Shown: positions 1-11,300 of the stretch, one piece after another | Layout: each line of letters begins with the position of its first letter | Position numbering within the stretch: the stretch's first letter is position 1 | From: Pleurobrachia bachei | Lineage: Eukaryota > Ctenophora > Tentaculata > Cydippida > Pleurobrachiidae | DNA: 23,166 bases | Assembly: GCA_000695325.1 (NCBI GenBank) | Contig: AVPN01000203.1 | Span: 11,081-34,246, forward strand | Direction: 5' to 3' | Notes under the pieces: model-generated | Databases searched by the model: none | The model's input: only the letters and a program-made list of their open reading frames with translations | Told to the model about the DNA's origin: nothing | Translations under genes and position numbers: made by a program

Positions 1-46
<46 letters not shown>
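1..46. repeat. (GA)n microsatellite
   Basis: A perfect GA dinucleotide run fills the left edge of the window and may continue beyond it. Positions 47-153 between it and the duplication unit show no gene or recognisable element. Confidence 0.95.
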
Positions 47-50
<4 letters not shown>

Positions 51-646
51 GTTGGTACACACTCTAAGTCAACCAACAATCAACCAACGACTCTCTGAGC
101 GAGGAGTGGCAAAAAAGTGGAAGAAATTGGAGGTTGCAGAAGTCAAGTTAAAATCGAGTTCAGCCACAAAAAGTGCCGGTCCCGATCATACATACTAACA
201 CATGTGTGCATTGTTTTAACATTATTTAAACATTAAATACTGGTCGGAAGAATAAAAAGTAAGAAGATGGAGAAAGAATAGGAAAGTACATGGAGCAGTC
301 GAGTCCACATTATGAATCCGTAAGTAGAAACATTATTATTTGGTCACAAGTAATAGTAGTCTTAGAAGAAGAATAGTAGTCGGTTTTTAGTGGTCCTTCA
401 AGGGAAAACAAATAAATTGAAATTATAATGTCAACGAAAAAAATAATTCTTACGCACATCTTCGCTCCTATATACAAACTGTACACTGTATGTGTGGTTA
501 GATATCCCAAGAAAGAAAACACAATATCACATCCTAACTAGGTACCTCTCTCTCCAACAACCCGAGACCCACCCGGGCCTGAGAAGGAGAAGAGGAAGGA
601 TGAGAGAGAGGATGAGAGTTGTGCATAAGATGATGGTGAGGGTGGG

Positions 647-652
647 TTTAAT
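647..652 (-). promoter_or_regulatory. Candidate polyadenylation signal ATTAAA (copy A)
   Basis: Equivalent of the hexamer at 1960, again about 205 bases after its stop at 852. Its conservation in both copies is expected from the duplication and is weak evidence of use. Confidence 0.25.
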
Positions 653-851
653 ATAAAATAGGGCTGAGAGATAGGATCACATGAAGGGAAGGATAGAAAG
701 AAAAAGAAACACCCCGACACTCTTTTAACTCTCCCGCGAGGTACTGATCAACAGTGTCAACAACAGATCTATATCGAGTCTCTCTGCATTTCTTTCTCTC
801 AAATCTCCCTCAAAGATCTACAATCTCAAATCAGTCCCAATAGTGTCAGAT

Positions 852-1028
852 CTAGCAAGTGTCAGATCCGGAAACGACAAGTTTCGCCTCGTCAATGTTG
901 ATATCACCGATGTTAGCGAAGGTCAGGGTGATCTTCTGTCCGGTGGCACCGCTGGCACAGTCAACAAGGAGAGCAGAGGTCTTACCCTTCATGGTGACGG
1001 TAGAACAGGTGTTCTTACCGACCTTAAC
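852..1028 (-). CDS. Orphan duplicate of exon 20 with stop codon (copy A)
   Basis: It differs from exon 20 (copy B) at three bases, all synonymous (Val, Ile, Ser). Acceptor, reading frame and TAG stop are all preserved. It would give the same 59-codon C-terminus. The retained signals fit use as an alternative 3' end, but recent duplication or gene conversion explains the similarity equally well. Confidence 0.6.
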   Translation of the reverse strand, partial: VKVGKNTCSTVTMKGKTSALLVDCASGATGQKITLTFANIGDINIDEAKLVVSGSDTC

Positions 1029-1194
1029 CTGGGAGGGGGAGAGGATGGTTAGTGGTGTGTAGAGAGGGAGGTCTCAGAATTAATGTAGGAGTCAGGTTAA
1101 ACAACCCAGCCGTACAATTTACGTAATGCACGTGCTTCGAGCTACTATGCCCAGTGCCTCTTATTTCTCTGATTTACGTATCTAATGTACGTAC

Positions 1195-1355
1195 CACAAC
1201 GTTGCCGGAGTTCTTGGAGCAGCACTTGTGCTTGTTGGAGATCTCGATAGAGGTGACAGTGAAACAATACTTCATGTCGATGGTGACAACCTTACTCTTC
1301 TTGGACGCAGAGCAGTTTCCGTCACAGGGGTACTTTCGAGGATAGGCAATGTATC
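1195..1355 (-). CDS. Orphan duplicate of exon 19 (copy A)
   Basis: Near-identical to exon 19 (one difference, synonymous for Arg), with the same CATGATCAG acceptor and GTACGT donor. No copy of exon 18 precedes it. It could be reached only by splicing from the exon 18 donor at 2788 past copy B. It may therefore be an alternative last-exon pair or a non-functional duplicate. Confidence 0.6.
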
Positions 1356-1959
1356 CTGATCATGGGGGAGGGAGTGGGGTTAGTACTTGCGAGGATAGGA
1401 GTGGGGAAATGGGCTTACAGTTTATTTTAGTTGTATACGGCTTGTGGGATTTGAACATAATGATGATCGAGTTCAGCCACAAAAAGTGCCGGTCCCGATC
1501 ATACATACTAACACACATGTGTGCATTGTTTTAACATTATTTAAACATTAAATACTAGTCGGAAGAATAAAAGTAAGAAGATGGAGAAAGAATAGAAAAG
1601 TACATGGAGCAGAGTCCGCGGTATATGAATCCGTAAGTCGAAACATGTTATTTTCTACTTGGTCACAAGTAGTATAATTAGAAGTCGGTGTTTTAGTGGT
1701 CCTTCAAGGGAAAACAAATAAATTGAAATTATAATGTCAACGAAAAAAATAATTCTTACGCACACCTTCGCTCTTTTATACAAACTGTACACGCACTGGA
1801 TGTGGTTAGATATCCCAAGAAAGAAAGCACAACATCATGTATCCTAACTCAATCCCTCCCTCTCCCACAACCCCAGAACCCACCCGGGCCTGAGAAGGGG
1901 AAGAGAGAGGAGGAGAGAGAGGATGAGAGTTGTGTATTATAGATGATGGTGAGGGTGGA

Positions 1960-1965
1960 TTTAAT
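1960..1965 (-). promoter_or_regulatory. Candidate polyadenylation signal ATTAAA (copy B)
   Basis: On the minus strand an ATTAAA hexamer lies about 205 bases after the stop at 2169. It is a common variant of AATAAA. I saw no AATAAA on this strand between the stop and this site. The position is plausible, but cleavage cannot be seen from sequence. Confidence 0.3.
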
Positions 1966-2168
1966 ATAAAATAGGGCTGAGAGATAGGATCACAAGAAGG
2001 GAGGGACAGAAAGAAAAGGAAACACCCAGACACTCTTTTAACTGCGAGGTACTGATCAACAGTGTCAACAACAGATCTATATCGAGTCTCTGAGTCTCTA
2101 CATTTCTCTCAAATCAGCTCTCCCTATCAAGGATCTACAATCTCAGATCAGTCCCAATAATGTCAGAT

Positions 2169-2345
2169 CTAGCAAGTGTCAGATCCGGAGACGACAAGTT
2201 TCGCCTCGTCAATGTTGATATCACCAATGTTAGCGAAGGTCAGGGTGATCTTCTGTCCGGTGGCACCGCTGGCACAGTCAACAAGGAGAGCAGAGGTCTT
2301 ACCCTTCATGGTGACGGTGGAACAGGTGTTCTTACCGACCTTAAC
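2169..2345 (-). CDS. Exon 20: second half of the lectin-like domain and stop codon (copy B)
   Basis: 59 codons including the TAG at 2169-2171, entered in phase 0 after a CCCCCTCCCAG acceptor. It encodes V-K-V-G-K-N-T-C, then L-V-D-C-A-S-G-A-T-G-Q-K-I-T-L-T-F, and A-K-L-V-V-S-G-S-D-T-C at the very end. This is the closing part of an F5/8-like jelly roll: V-x-V-G, a C, then C-x-G-x-x-V/I-T-I, then L-x-E-V-x-V-x-G. The protein ends on a cysteine. Confidence 0.82.
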   Translation of the reverse strand, partial: VKVGKNTCSTVTMKGKTSALLVDCASGATGQKITLTFANIGDINIDEAKLVVSGSDTC

Positions 2346-5300
2346 CTGGGAGGGGGAGAGGATGGTTAGTGGTGTGTAGAGAGGGAGGTATCAGAATTAA
2401 TGTAGGAGTCAGGAGAAACAACCCAGCCGTACAATTTACGTAATGCACGTGCTTCGAGCTACTATGCCCAGTGCCTCTTATTTCTCTGATTTACGTATCT
2501 AATGTACGTACCACAACGTTGCCGGAGTTCTTGGAGCAGCACTTGTGCTTGTTGGAGATCTCGATAGAGGTGACAGTGAAACAATACTTCATGTCGATGG
2601 TGACAACCTTACTCTTCTTGGACGCAGAGCAGTTTCCGTCACAGGGGTACTTGCGAGGATAGGCAATGTATCCTGATCATGGGGGAGGGAGTGGGGTTAG
2701 CACTTGCGAGGATAGGAGTGGGGAAATGGGCTTACAGTTTATTTTAGTTGTATACGGCTTGTGGGATTTGAACATAATGATGACGTACCGGTAGTCTTGA
2801 TGGGGGTCTTGCCCTTACAGATCTGGTATTTCTTGGTCTTGGTGATATAGTGGACACCATTACAAGCAGAGTTCTTCATACAAGCCTTGGTGGCCTTGGG
2901 AAGGGTCGAGTAGGTGGTCTTGCCAATGGGGTTCTTCAGTTTGTAACCGGGACGGGGGTTCCACAGGCCGGTAGTAATGGGTAGGTAGACCTTGGTGAAG
3001 TCAACAGTGGACTCTGAGAAAGAGGGGGTTGATATATTGGATGTGTCATAAAACGTGCTACAGTTCTCAAATCAGGTGGGCGAACAAAATGGAACATTTA
3101 ACACTTACTTCCGTACACCCAGGCATTGTCTCCCTCCTTCCAGGTGACCTTCTTTCCAGTCCTCAGGTGGTACTTCTTGCCGGTGTAGTGGACGGAGTTA
3201 CATATGGGGTTCCTGGCACACTTGTACATGGCCTTGTTCCTGGTGGTGTAGCTGGTGGTTCCGAATCCAATGGCACCGGTCGTCTTGTAACCCTCCTTGT
3301 AGTACCAGACAGTGCCTGAAAGGGGGGAGGGTGTTAGATAGTGATGTTACAAAGAGAGTTCTCTCAATCAGTCAAATCGTAGCATTTATATCCGATTCAT
3401 CACTCGTCCTCTATCTTACGCATCACTCTCCCTCCTCTTATCTCTCAACTAACTGTCGTAGGTGAAGTAGGGAGTGTAGTCAGTTCCGAGCATCCAGCAC
3501 TTGTTTCCTGAGCTGGGTGTCAGGGAGGTACCCTGGGCAGTGTAATACTTCTTGCTGACATAGTTCACGCCAGTACACTTGGAGCTCTTAGTACAGGCAA
3601 CCATGGCCTTCTTGTAGGTCTTGTAGCTGGTCTTCTGCTGGCTGGTCAGCACCATACCGGGGATGAGAGTCCAGATCTTGAGCCGGTAGGCGACAACCTT
3701 GCTACCACGGAAGTAAGGCTTCATGCCAGTCTTCTCCTCAGCGGTGTCCTTCTTACCCAGTCTGTACTTCTTGGTGGCGGTCTTGGTTACACCAGTACAT
3801 CCAGTCTTCTTGGCACAAGCAGCCATGGCCTTGGCAAGGGTGGTGTGAGTGGTGGAGTCGAGATAATCTCCGGTGATCTTGTGACCGTCATCCTCAGTAG
3901 ACCACACATATCCGTCCTTGACAATAGCCTTACCACGCTTGGTGTAGGCACGGTCGTTACCCTCACCCAGATAGAACACCTTGGTGGTGGAGGTGTAGTA
4001 CTTCTTCTTGGACTCCTTGTAGGAGCATCCCTTGCACTTGGTACTCTTGTTACAGGCAGTCAGACACTTCTTCTTGGTAGCGTAAGCGGTCTTGCCCAGC
4101 TTAGAGTGGATGAAGGGCCCGTCAACCTTGTAGAAGTAGGTGTAGTAGATGGAGTACTCGACCTTGGTCATCTTTTTGTGATTCCTCACAAAGGCGGTGT
4201 AGTCGGAGTCGGTGTAAAGAGTCCATCCCTTGGTCAGGTAGTACTTCTTGCTCTTGAGCACGAAACCACTGCAGGTCTTCTTGGCCTTGATACAGGCGGC
4301 CGCAGCCTTGGCTTCGGTGGAGTAGGATTTCTTGGTCTGGATGCTGCTCAGCTTGGATCCAGTCTTCTTGGTGAAGTAGTACTTGGAGTGGAGAACGAAG
4401 GGATCTTCCTGCCTCCAGGCGGTACGGCCGTTGTTGGTGCTGAAGGTACTGCCAGTGTTGGTCCTGTACTTCTTGGTTCCCTCCTTGGTGACTCCCTTAC
4501 AGGAAGTGGCCTTAGCACAGGCAGCGGTGGCCTTGGCAAGGGTGGTGTATTTGGTAGAATCGTAATATCCGCTCAGGGTCTTTCCGGCCTGTTTGTCCCA
4601 GAAGTATTTGTCGGAGGCGAGGATATCACCACGTCGAATCCAAGAGACAGATCCGTACTTCTCGGTGGTAGTGGAAGACTTGTAGAGAGTGTACTTTCCT
4701 CCGGTAAGGGTCATTCCCTTACAGTTGGTGTTAGCGAGGCAGTGCTTGAGAGCGGTATCTCTGTCGGTGTAAGTGCTCTTGTCGGCCTTGGTTCCGGAGA
4801 GAGTGTAAGGTCCCTTGGCGGTGAAGATCTCGTTACCGAAGTAGATGTCACGTTCGGTGTAGTCGAATCCTCCCTTGATGTAGAGCTTCTTGCCCTTACC
4901 AGCCTTGAGAGTGGTGTCAGTAGAGAGCTGGTACTTGTTCTTTGAGACATATACGATACCAGTACAGGTGGACTTGGTGGCACACGCCTTAGCAGCCAAT
5001 GGCAGGGTCTTGTAGACGGTCTTGTCAAGAGTCTTGTAGACGTAGTTGGGGTACAAGGTGTAGCTGTATCCAAGGAGTCCGTAGGTGGTGGATCCCTTAA
5101 CATATACCTTGTAGTTGGTCTTCTTTGTCTTTCCGGACTTGCCCTTAGTGCTCAGGAAGTATTTGTTGTCAGAACGTCGGACGACGGCCTTACACTTGCT
5201 GTTCTTCTTACAGGCAGCGAGGGCCTTGGCGAGAGTGGGGTAGGTGGTCTTGCCAATCATTCCTCCGAGAGTGTAGTTGGGGTAGCTTCCCCAGGAGTAG

Positions 5301-8300
5301 CCAACCTTGGTGACGGATTTTCCTCCCTTGATCCAGCATTTCAGGAACTTGGGTCCAGGCATAGCGGTGGATCCAGTGTTCAGACGGTAGTTCTTCTTTC
5401 CCTCCTTGGTAACTCCGTTACACTTGGAGCTCTTGGCACAAGCCTTCAGAGCCTTCTTCTTGGTGGTATATTTGGTAGTGTTAACGTATCCAGACAGCTT
5501 GTAGGGCTGTTTGAAGGACCAGGTATAGCCGCCATAGGTAATGGTCATGGTGTAGGTAGTGGGCTTGTCTCCACCTCGAATCCAGACATTCTCGTAGAGA
5601 GAAGGCTCGATAGTATATCCCTTGCCCATCCTGTACTTCTTCTGCTTGGAGCTGTAGGTAACTCCGGAACAGTCGGTCTTCTTCTTACAGGCAGCAGCAG
5701 CCAGAGCCATGGTCTTGTAAGTCTTAGTGTCGTAGTCGTGTTCAATGGCATGGCCAACAATCTTGGTGTAGTAGATGTTGTTGTAGAGTGCCCACTTGCT
5801 TCCCTTGATGTAGGCAGTCATGGTCTTTGAGGAGCTTGGAGTGTTATTGTTGTTGGTCCTGTACTTCTTGGATCCCTCCTTGGTGACTCCCTTACAAGTG
5901 TCAGATTTGGCACAAGCAGCGGTGGCCTTGGTGAGAGTGGTGTAGGTGGTAGTGCTGTCATATCCGATCAGACGGTATTTAGATTTCATAGCCCAAATGT
6001 ATCCGTTGCTCTTGACGGCCTTTCCATAATGCTTCCACACCATGGATCCAACTGTGGGGGTAACGACACTGGTGTACTTGTAGACGGTAAACTTGCCTCC
6101 GGAATAAGAGAAACCGTTACATCCCTTCTTCTTCTTTGCCATACACAGAGCCATGGCCTTGACAATGGTCTTAGCTGTTCCAAGTTTGGTACCCTTGAAG
6201 GAGCTGGGAGAGTGAGCCTTGAAGGCTTCGTTGGCGAATGTGACGACATGCTCGGTGGTGTAGTAAGATCCCTTGTTGTACAGGGCAGCTCCAGTGCTGG
6301 CCTTGCAGGCTCCTCCAGTGAAGAGTTTGTAAGTGTTCTTCTTTACATAGGTGACTCCGGCACACTTGGCGTTGCTGGAACACTTGGCGGCAGCCTTGGG
6401 GAAGGTCTTGTAGACCTTCTTGTCCAGGAGGCTGGTAGCGACGTATCCAGAGGTCTTGGTGTACCTGTAGTCGTGAGATGGCTTGATAACGGCAGATTTC
6501 TGGTAGGTATCTGTTCCAGAGGATGAAGTAGGGATCTTGCCAGTCATCAGCCTGAACTTCTTGGTGGCCTCCTTGTTGACACCGTTACAGGTGGTGGATT
6601 TAGCACAGGCAGTCAGGGCAGCGGTCTTGGTGGTGTAGGTCTTGGTATCGGTGGTGTCATATCCGGCGAGCTTGTAGTCCTCGAACTTGGTCCACACCTT
6701 CTGGGCCTTGAAGGCAGATCCGGCTCCGAGTTTCACCCAACACTGCTGTTTGCTACCGGGCTCAGGGGCAGATCCAGTTGCGAGGTAGAACTTCTTGCTC
6801 TTGTAAGTGACTCCCTTACACTTGCTGGCGGCGGCACAAGCCTTCAGGGCAGCGGGAAGGGTGGTCTTGGCGGAGTAGGCACCATCAAGCTTCATGGGGG
6901 CTTCGTACTGCCAACTGTATCCAGAAACGTTGATCAGCATAGACTGACGCTTCACCTCCTTTCCTCCCTTGAGGTATGAAATGTAGCCGGTCTTGGAGCT
7001 GATGGTGTAACCAGTGGAGAGGTAGTAGGTCTTGCTGGCCTTCTTGACGACACCAGTACATGTGGAGGCCTTGATACATGCGGTCTTGGCAGCGGCAACA
7101 GTGGTGTACTTCTTGGTACCGAGGCTATCCATGTTGTAGTTGGACTTCTTGGTGAAGTAGTAGCCGCTGTATTTCTCAGACTCGTCTCCCTTGATCCAGC
7201 ATCGCTTGCCAGACTTCTTGGTAGGGGTACTGCCGGTGTTGGTCCTGAAGTTCTTCGATCCCATCCTGGTGATACCCTTACAGGTAGAGCTGGAGAGACA
7301 CTTAGCCATGGCCTTGGCAGCGGTCTTGTACTTGGTGTTGCTGTCGTATCCGGTCAGCTTGTATCCCTTCCTGAAGTCCCACATGTATCCCTTGGCGAGA
7401 ACGAACTCTCCTCCCTTGATGTAGGCGAGTTGTCCCTGGGCCTCAGTGGTGGTGGCATCGCTGTGAGTGGTGTATGAGGTGGAGCTGACACGGGTGAAAC
7501 CCTTGCACTTGCTGCTCTCAGCACAGGCCTTGTAGGCAGCAGCCTCAGTCTTGTAGCTCTTCAGCTTGCCCTTGGAGAGCTTGTAGGGAGCCTTGACAGT
7601 CCAGAATTCGTCTGAAAATAAGATGATTTGTTAGCTATGATAAATCAACAGAAAAGATAGGTTTATGGGTTAAAAAGAGAGAAACAGATAATGATAACTT
7701 ACTGGTGTTATACATGGTCCTGGTGGCCTTCTTGGTGCCTCCCTTGATGTAGACAGTGTAGCCAGACTTGGAGCTAGGAGTAGAACCACTGTGGATCCTG
7801 TACTTCTTGGTTCCCTGTTTGGTAACTCCGTTACACTTGGAGTTCTTAGCACAAGCCTTGAGGGCAGCAGCGAGGGTCTTGTAGGTCTTCTTGTCAGCGT
7901 ATCCGGTGAGAGTGTAATCGGTCTTGTAAGTCCAGGTGTAGTCGTTAGAGACGGTGACGGAGCTGCTGGCAATGTAAGCCTTGAGGCCAGTAGCCTTGCT
8001 CTTTGTGGACTTGGTGGCCTTCACGTATTTGCCGTTCTTCTTCTTGACAACTCCCTTACAGGTGCTGGCCTTGGCACAGGCAGCAAGAGCGTAAGAGACG
8101 GTGGTGTACTCGGTGGAGTCGAGTCCTCCGAGAGTGTAGCCAGAGTAGGTAGACCAGGACTTGCCTCCTCCGATGGTGGACTTGCCTCCCTTCACGTAGA
8201 TTGTGTAGGTCTTGTGAGCCTCAGGGGTTGAGCCAGTGTTCAACTTGTACTTCTTGCTTCCCTCCTTGGTAACACCGTTACACTTGGAGCTGGCGGCACA

Positions 8301-11300
8301 CGCCTTCAGGGCAGACTTGAGAGTGGTGTAGGTCTTGGAACTGGCAGATCCAGTCAGCTTGAAGGGTTTCTTGACAGTCCAGGTGTATTTCTGGGAAGTC
8401 ATTCCGAAGGAGCTGACCTTGACATTCTTGCCACCCTTGAAGTAGACCTTCCTGGTGGCGTAGTAGCTGGGCTTGTCACCAGTGTTGATCCTGTAGGTGT
8501 TCTTCTTCTGGTAGGTGACACCATTACACTTGGAGCTCTTGGCGCAAGCAGACTTGGCCTTGTCAAGAGTCTTGTAGGTTTTCGTATCGGCGTATCCAGA
8601 CAGAGTAACTCCGTCAATGGTGGTCCAGTAGTAGGACTTGTCGAGTTTGTACTCGCTTCCCTTGATGTAGGCAACCTTTCCAGATGAAGCGGTGGCAGTG
8701 GTTCCAGTGTTCTCCTGGTAGTAGGTGCTGGACTGTTTGGTAACTCCGTTACACTTGCTGTTGGACACACAAGCCTTCATGGCGGCATTCAGGGTCTTGT
8801 GCTTTGTGGTGGAAGCAGCTCCAGAAAGTTTTTTGCCAGAGTTCTTGGCCCACATGTATCCTCCGTAAGAAGTGTAGGTTCCAATGTGCTCAGAGGCGAA
8901 GTAGCCAACCTTGATAGATTGGGTGTTGCCCTTGTTGAGCTGATACTTTCCAGAAGAGATCCTGGTGAATCCCTTGTAGGTACCCTTGCCGGCAAGAAGA
9001 GCATCGTTGACACTGTCGAGAGTGGTGTAGGTCTTCTTGGTCTGGAGGCTGGACATAGTGTAGGGAGAGGAAACCTTCATAACCCAAGCTGAAAGGAACA
9101 TTGATTAGGAAACATATATAAGAAAATCAATCATCAATGAATTTTCAGGAAGGTTTTGATCATGAATCTTGAAAATACTTACATTTCTTGGAGTTGGAAT
9201 GGATGTAGGTGAAAGAGCTCTTGTAGTTAGATCCAAGAACGAACACCTTAGCTCCGGTGGTGGCAGTCTTAGAGTCTCCCTTTCCGAGGTAGTACTTGCC
9301 CTTTCCGGTGTAAGAAACACCAGAGCAGGTAGATGCCTTGGAGGCACAAGCAGCCAAAGCGGCAGACTCGGTCTTGTAGTTCTTGGTGCTCAGGTTGGTC
9401 TTGCCACCCTTGAAGTAGACCTTCCTGGTGGCGTAGTAGCTGGGCTTGTCACCAGTGTTGATCCTGTAGGTGTTCTTCTTCTGGTAGGTGACACCATTAC
9501 ACTTGGAGCTCTTGGCGCAAGCAGACTTGGCCTTGTCAAGAGTCTTGTAGGTTTTCGTATCGGCGTATCCAGACAGAGTAACTCCGTCAATGGTGGTCCA
9601 GTAGTAGGACTTGTCGAGTTTGTACTCGCTTCCCTTGATGTAGGCAACCTTTCCAGATGAAGCGGTGGCAGTGGTTCCAGTGTTCTCCTGGTAGTAGGTG
9701 CTGGACTGTTTGGTAACTCCGTTACACTTGCTGTTGGACACACAAGCCTTCATGGCGGCATTCAGGGTCTTGTGCTTTGTGGTGGAAGCAGCTCCAGAAA
9801 GTTTTTTGCCAGAGTTCTTGGCCCACATGTATCCTCCGTAAGAAGTGTAGGTTCCAATGTGCTCAGAGGCGAAGTAGCCAACCTTGATAGATTGGGTGTT
9901 GCCCTTGTTGAGCTGATACTTTCCAGAAGAGATCCTGGTGAATCCCTTGTAGGTACCCTTGCCGGCAAGAAGAGCATCGTTGACACTGTCGAGAGTGGTG
10001 TAGGTCTTCTTGGTCTGGAGGCTGGACATAGTGTAGGGAGAGGAAACCTTCATAACCCAAGCTGAAAGGAACATTGATTAGGAAACATATATAAGAAAAT
10101 CAATCATCAATGAATTTTCAGGAAGGTTTTGATCATGAATCTTGAAAATACTTACATTTCTTGGAGTTGGAATGGATGTAGGTGAAAGAGCTCTTGTAGT
10201 TAGATCCAAGAACGAACACCTTAGCTCCGGTGGTGGCAGTCTTAGAGTCTCCCTTTCCGAGGTAGTACTTGCCCTTTCCGGTGTAAGAAACACCAGAGCA
10301 GGTAGATGCCTTGGAGGCACAAGCAGCCAAAGCGGCAGACTCGGTCTTGTAGTTCTTGGTGCTCAGGTTGGTCTTGAATTTATATCCGGAGACCTTAGTC
10401 CAGTAGTAGTCGTTGGAGATCTTGATGGTGCTACCCTTCTTGTAGGCAGTGCTGGCACTGTTGGTCTTAGAGGTAGTGGATGAGTTGAGACGATACTTCT
10501 CACTAGCCTCCTTGGTTACTCCCTTACATCCAGCGGCCTTGGAACAAGCCTTCAGGGCCTTGGCAAGGGTCTTGTAGGTAGTGTTGTTGTAGTATCCAGA
10601 GTACTTAGTCTTGGTCTTCTTGGACCAGTTGACACCGGAAGCCTTGACGTTCTTTCCTCCCTTGACCCAGACGGATCGGTCCTTGCTGTAAAGAACAGAT
10701 GAAGAGCTGTTGAGCCTGAAGGTCTTGGCCTTCTCCTTGGTGACACCAAGACACTTGGTGTTGGCAGCACAAGCAGTAAGGGCAGCTTTGCGGGTCTTGT
10801 AAGTGGTGGTGGAAGCATATCCCTTCAGGGTATGAGGGTACTTGAAGGTCCAGCTGTAGCCGGCGTAGGTAGAGCTGTAAGTCTGGTGGTTAACCTTGGC
10901 TCCTCCCTTTAGGTAGGCGGTCCTGGTAGAGTACTCAGTGATGGTGTATCCGGTGTTGGTCCTGTAGTTCTTGGTTCCTTCCTTGGTAACACCATTACAC
11001 TTGGAGGAGGTGAGACAAGCAGCCATGGCCTTGGATTTGGTGGTGTACTTGGTGGTACTAACATATCCAGAGAGAGTGTATCCCTCCTTCTCGGTGAAGT
11101 AGTACTTGTTGTAGAGAACGTAGGGACTTCCCTGGATGTAAGCATGCATTCCCTTCTTAGTGGAGGTAGTGGCACTCTTGTTGGTCCTGTACTTCTTGGA
11201 TCCCTCCTTGGTAATACCCTTACAGGCGGTGGCACCGGCACATACCTTGAAGGCCTTGCTGTCGCTGGTGTAGGTGACACTGTCGTAGTAACCGGTCAGC

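Larger units (their letters stand above)
154..1466 (-). repeat. Tandem duplication unit A (1.3 kb): two last exons plus 3' flank
   Basis: It matches 1467-2783 nearly end to end, offset by about 1,317 bp at the exons. Each unit holds most of the intron upstream of exon 19, exons 19-20 and about 700 bp of 3' flank. The breakpoint has at most one or two shared bases (GATGA|TCGAG). The flank has many small indels and substitutions, while exons and the short intron differ by only a few bases. Confidence 0.85.
1467..2783 (-). repeat. Tandem duplication unit B (1.3 kb), attached to the gene
   Basis: This is the copy whose exon 19 acceptor lies next to exon 18. Downstream of the stop at 2169 it holds the presumed 3' UTR and flank, with no other gene that I can support. 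Confidence 0.85.

Noticed and set aside
1-46. GA run as a CRISPR or telomere-like array
   Set aside because: It is a plain dinucleotide microsatellite without spacers.
538-720. Ser/Pro/Phe-rich minus-strand frame, also at 1806-2033
   Set aside because: It lies in the 3' flank after the stop, is simple-sequence driven, and differs between the two copies by frame-altering indels.
843-1062. Short plus-strand open frames in copy A, repeated at 2160-2379
   Set aside because: Their repetition comes from the 1.3-kb duplication. The minus strand here encodes the lectin-like exon with proper splice sites and a stop.
3845-4945. 366-codon open frame on the plus strand
   Set aside because: It lies opposite exon 16, which has 18 well-formed modules and good splice sites. 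Its Val/Gly/Leu-rich product is the antisense shadow of Lys/Thr/Tyr-rich codons.
5986-6526. Overlapping open frames on both strands within exon 16
   Set aside because: They have low-complexity composition, no conserved motif, and are out of frame with the repeats.
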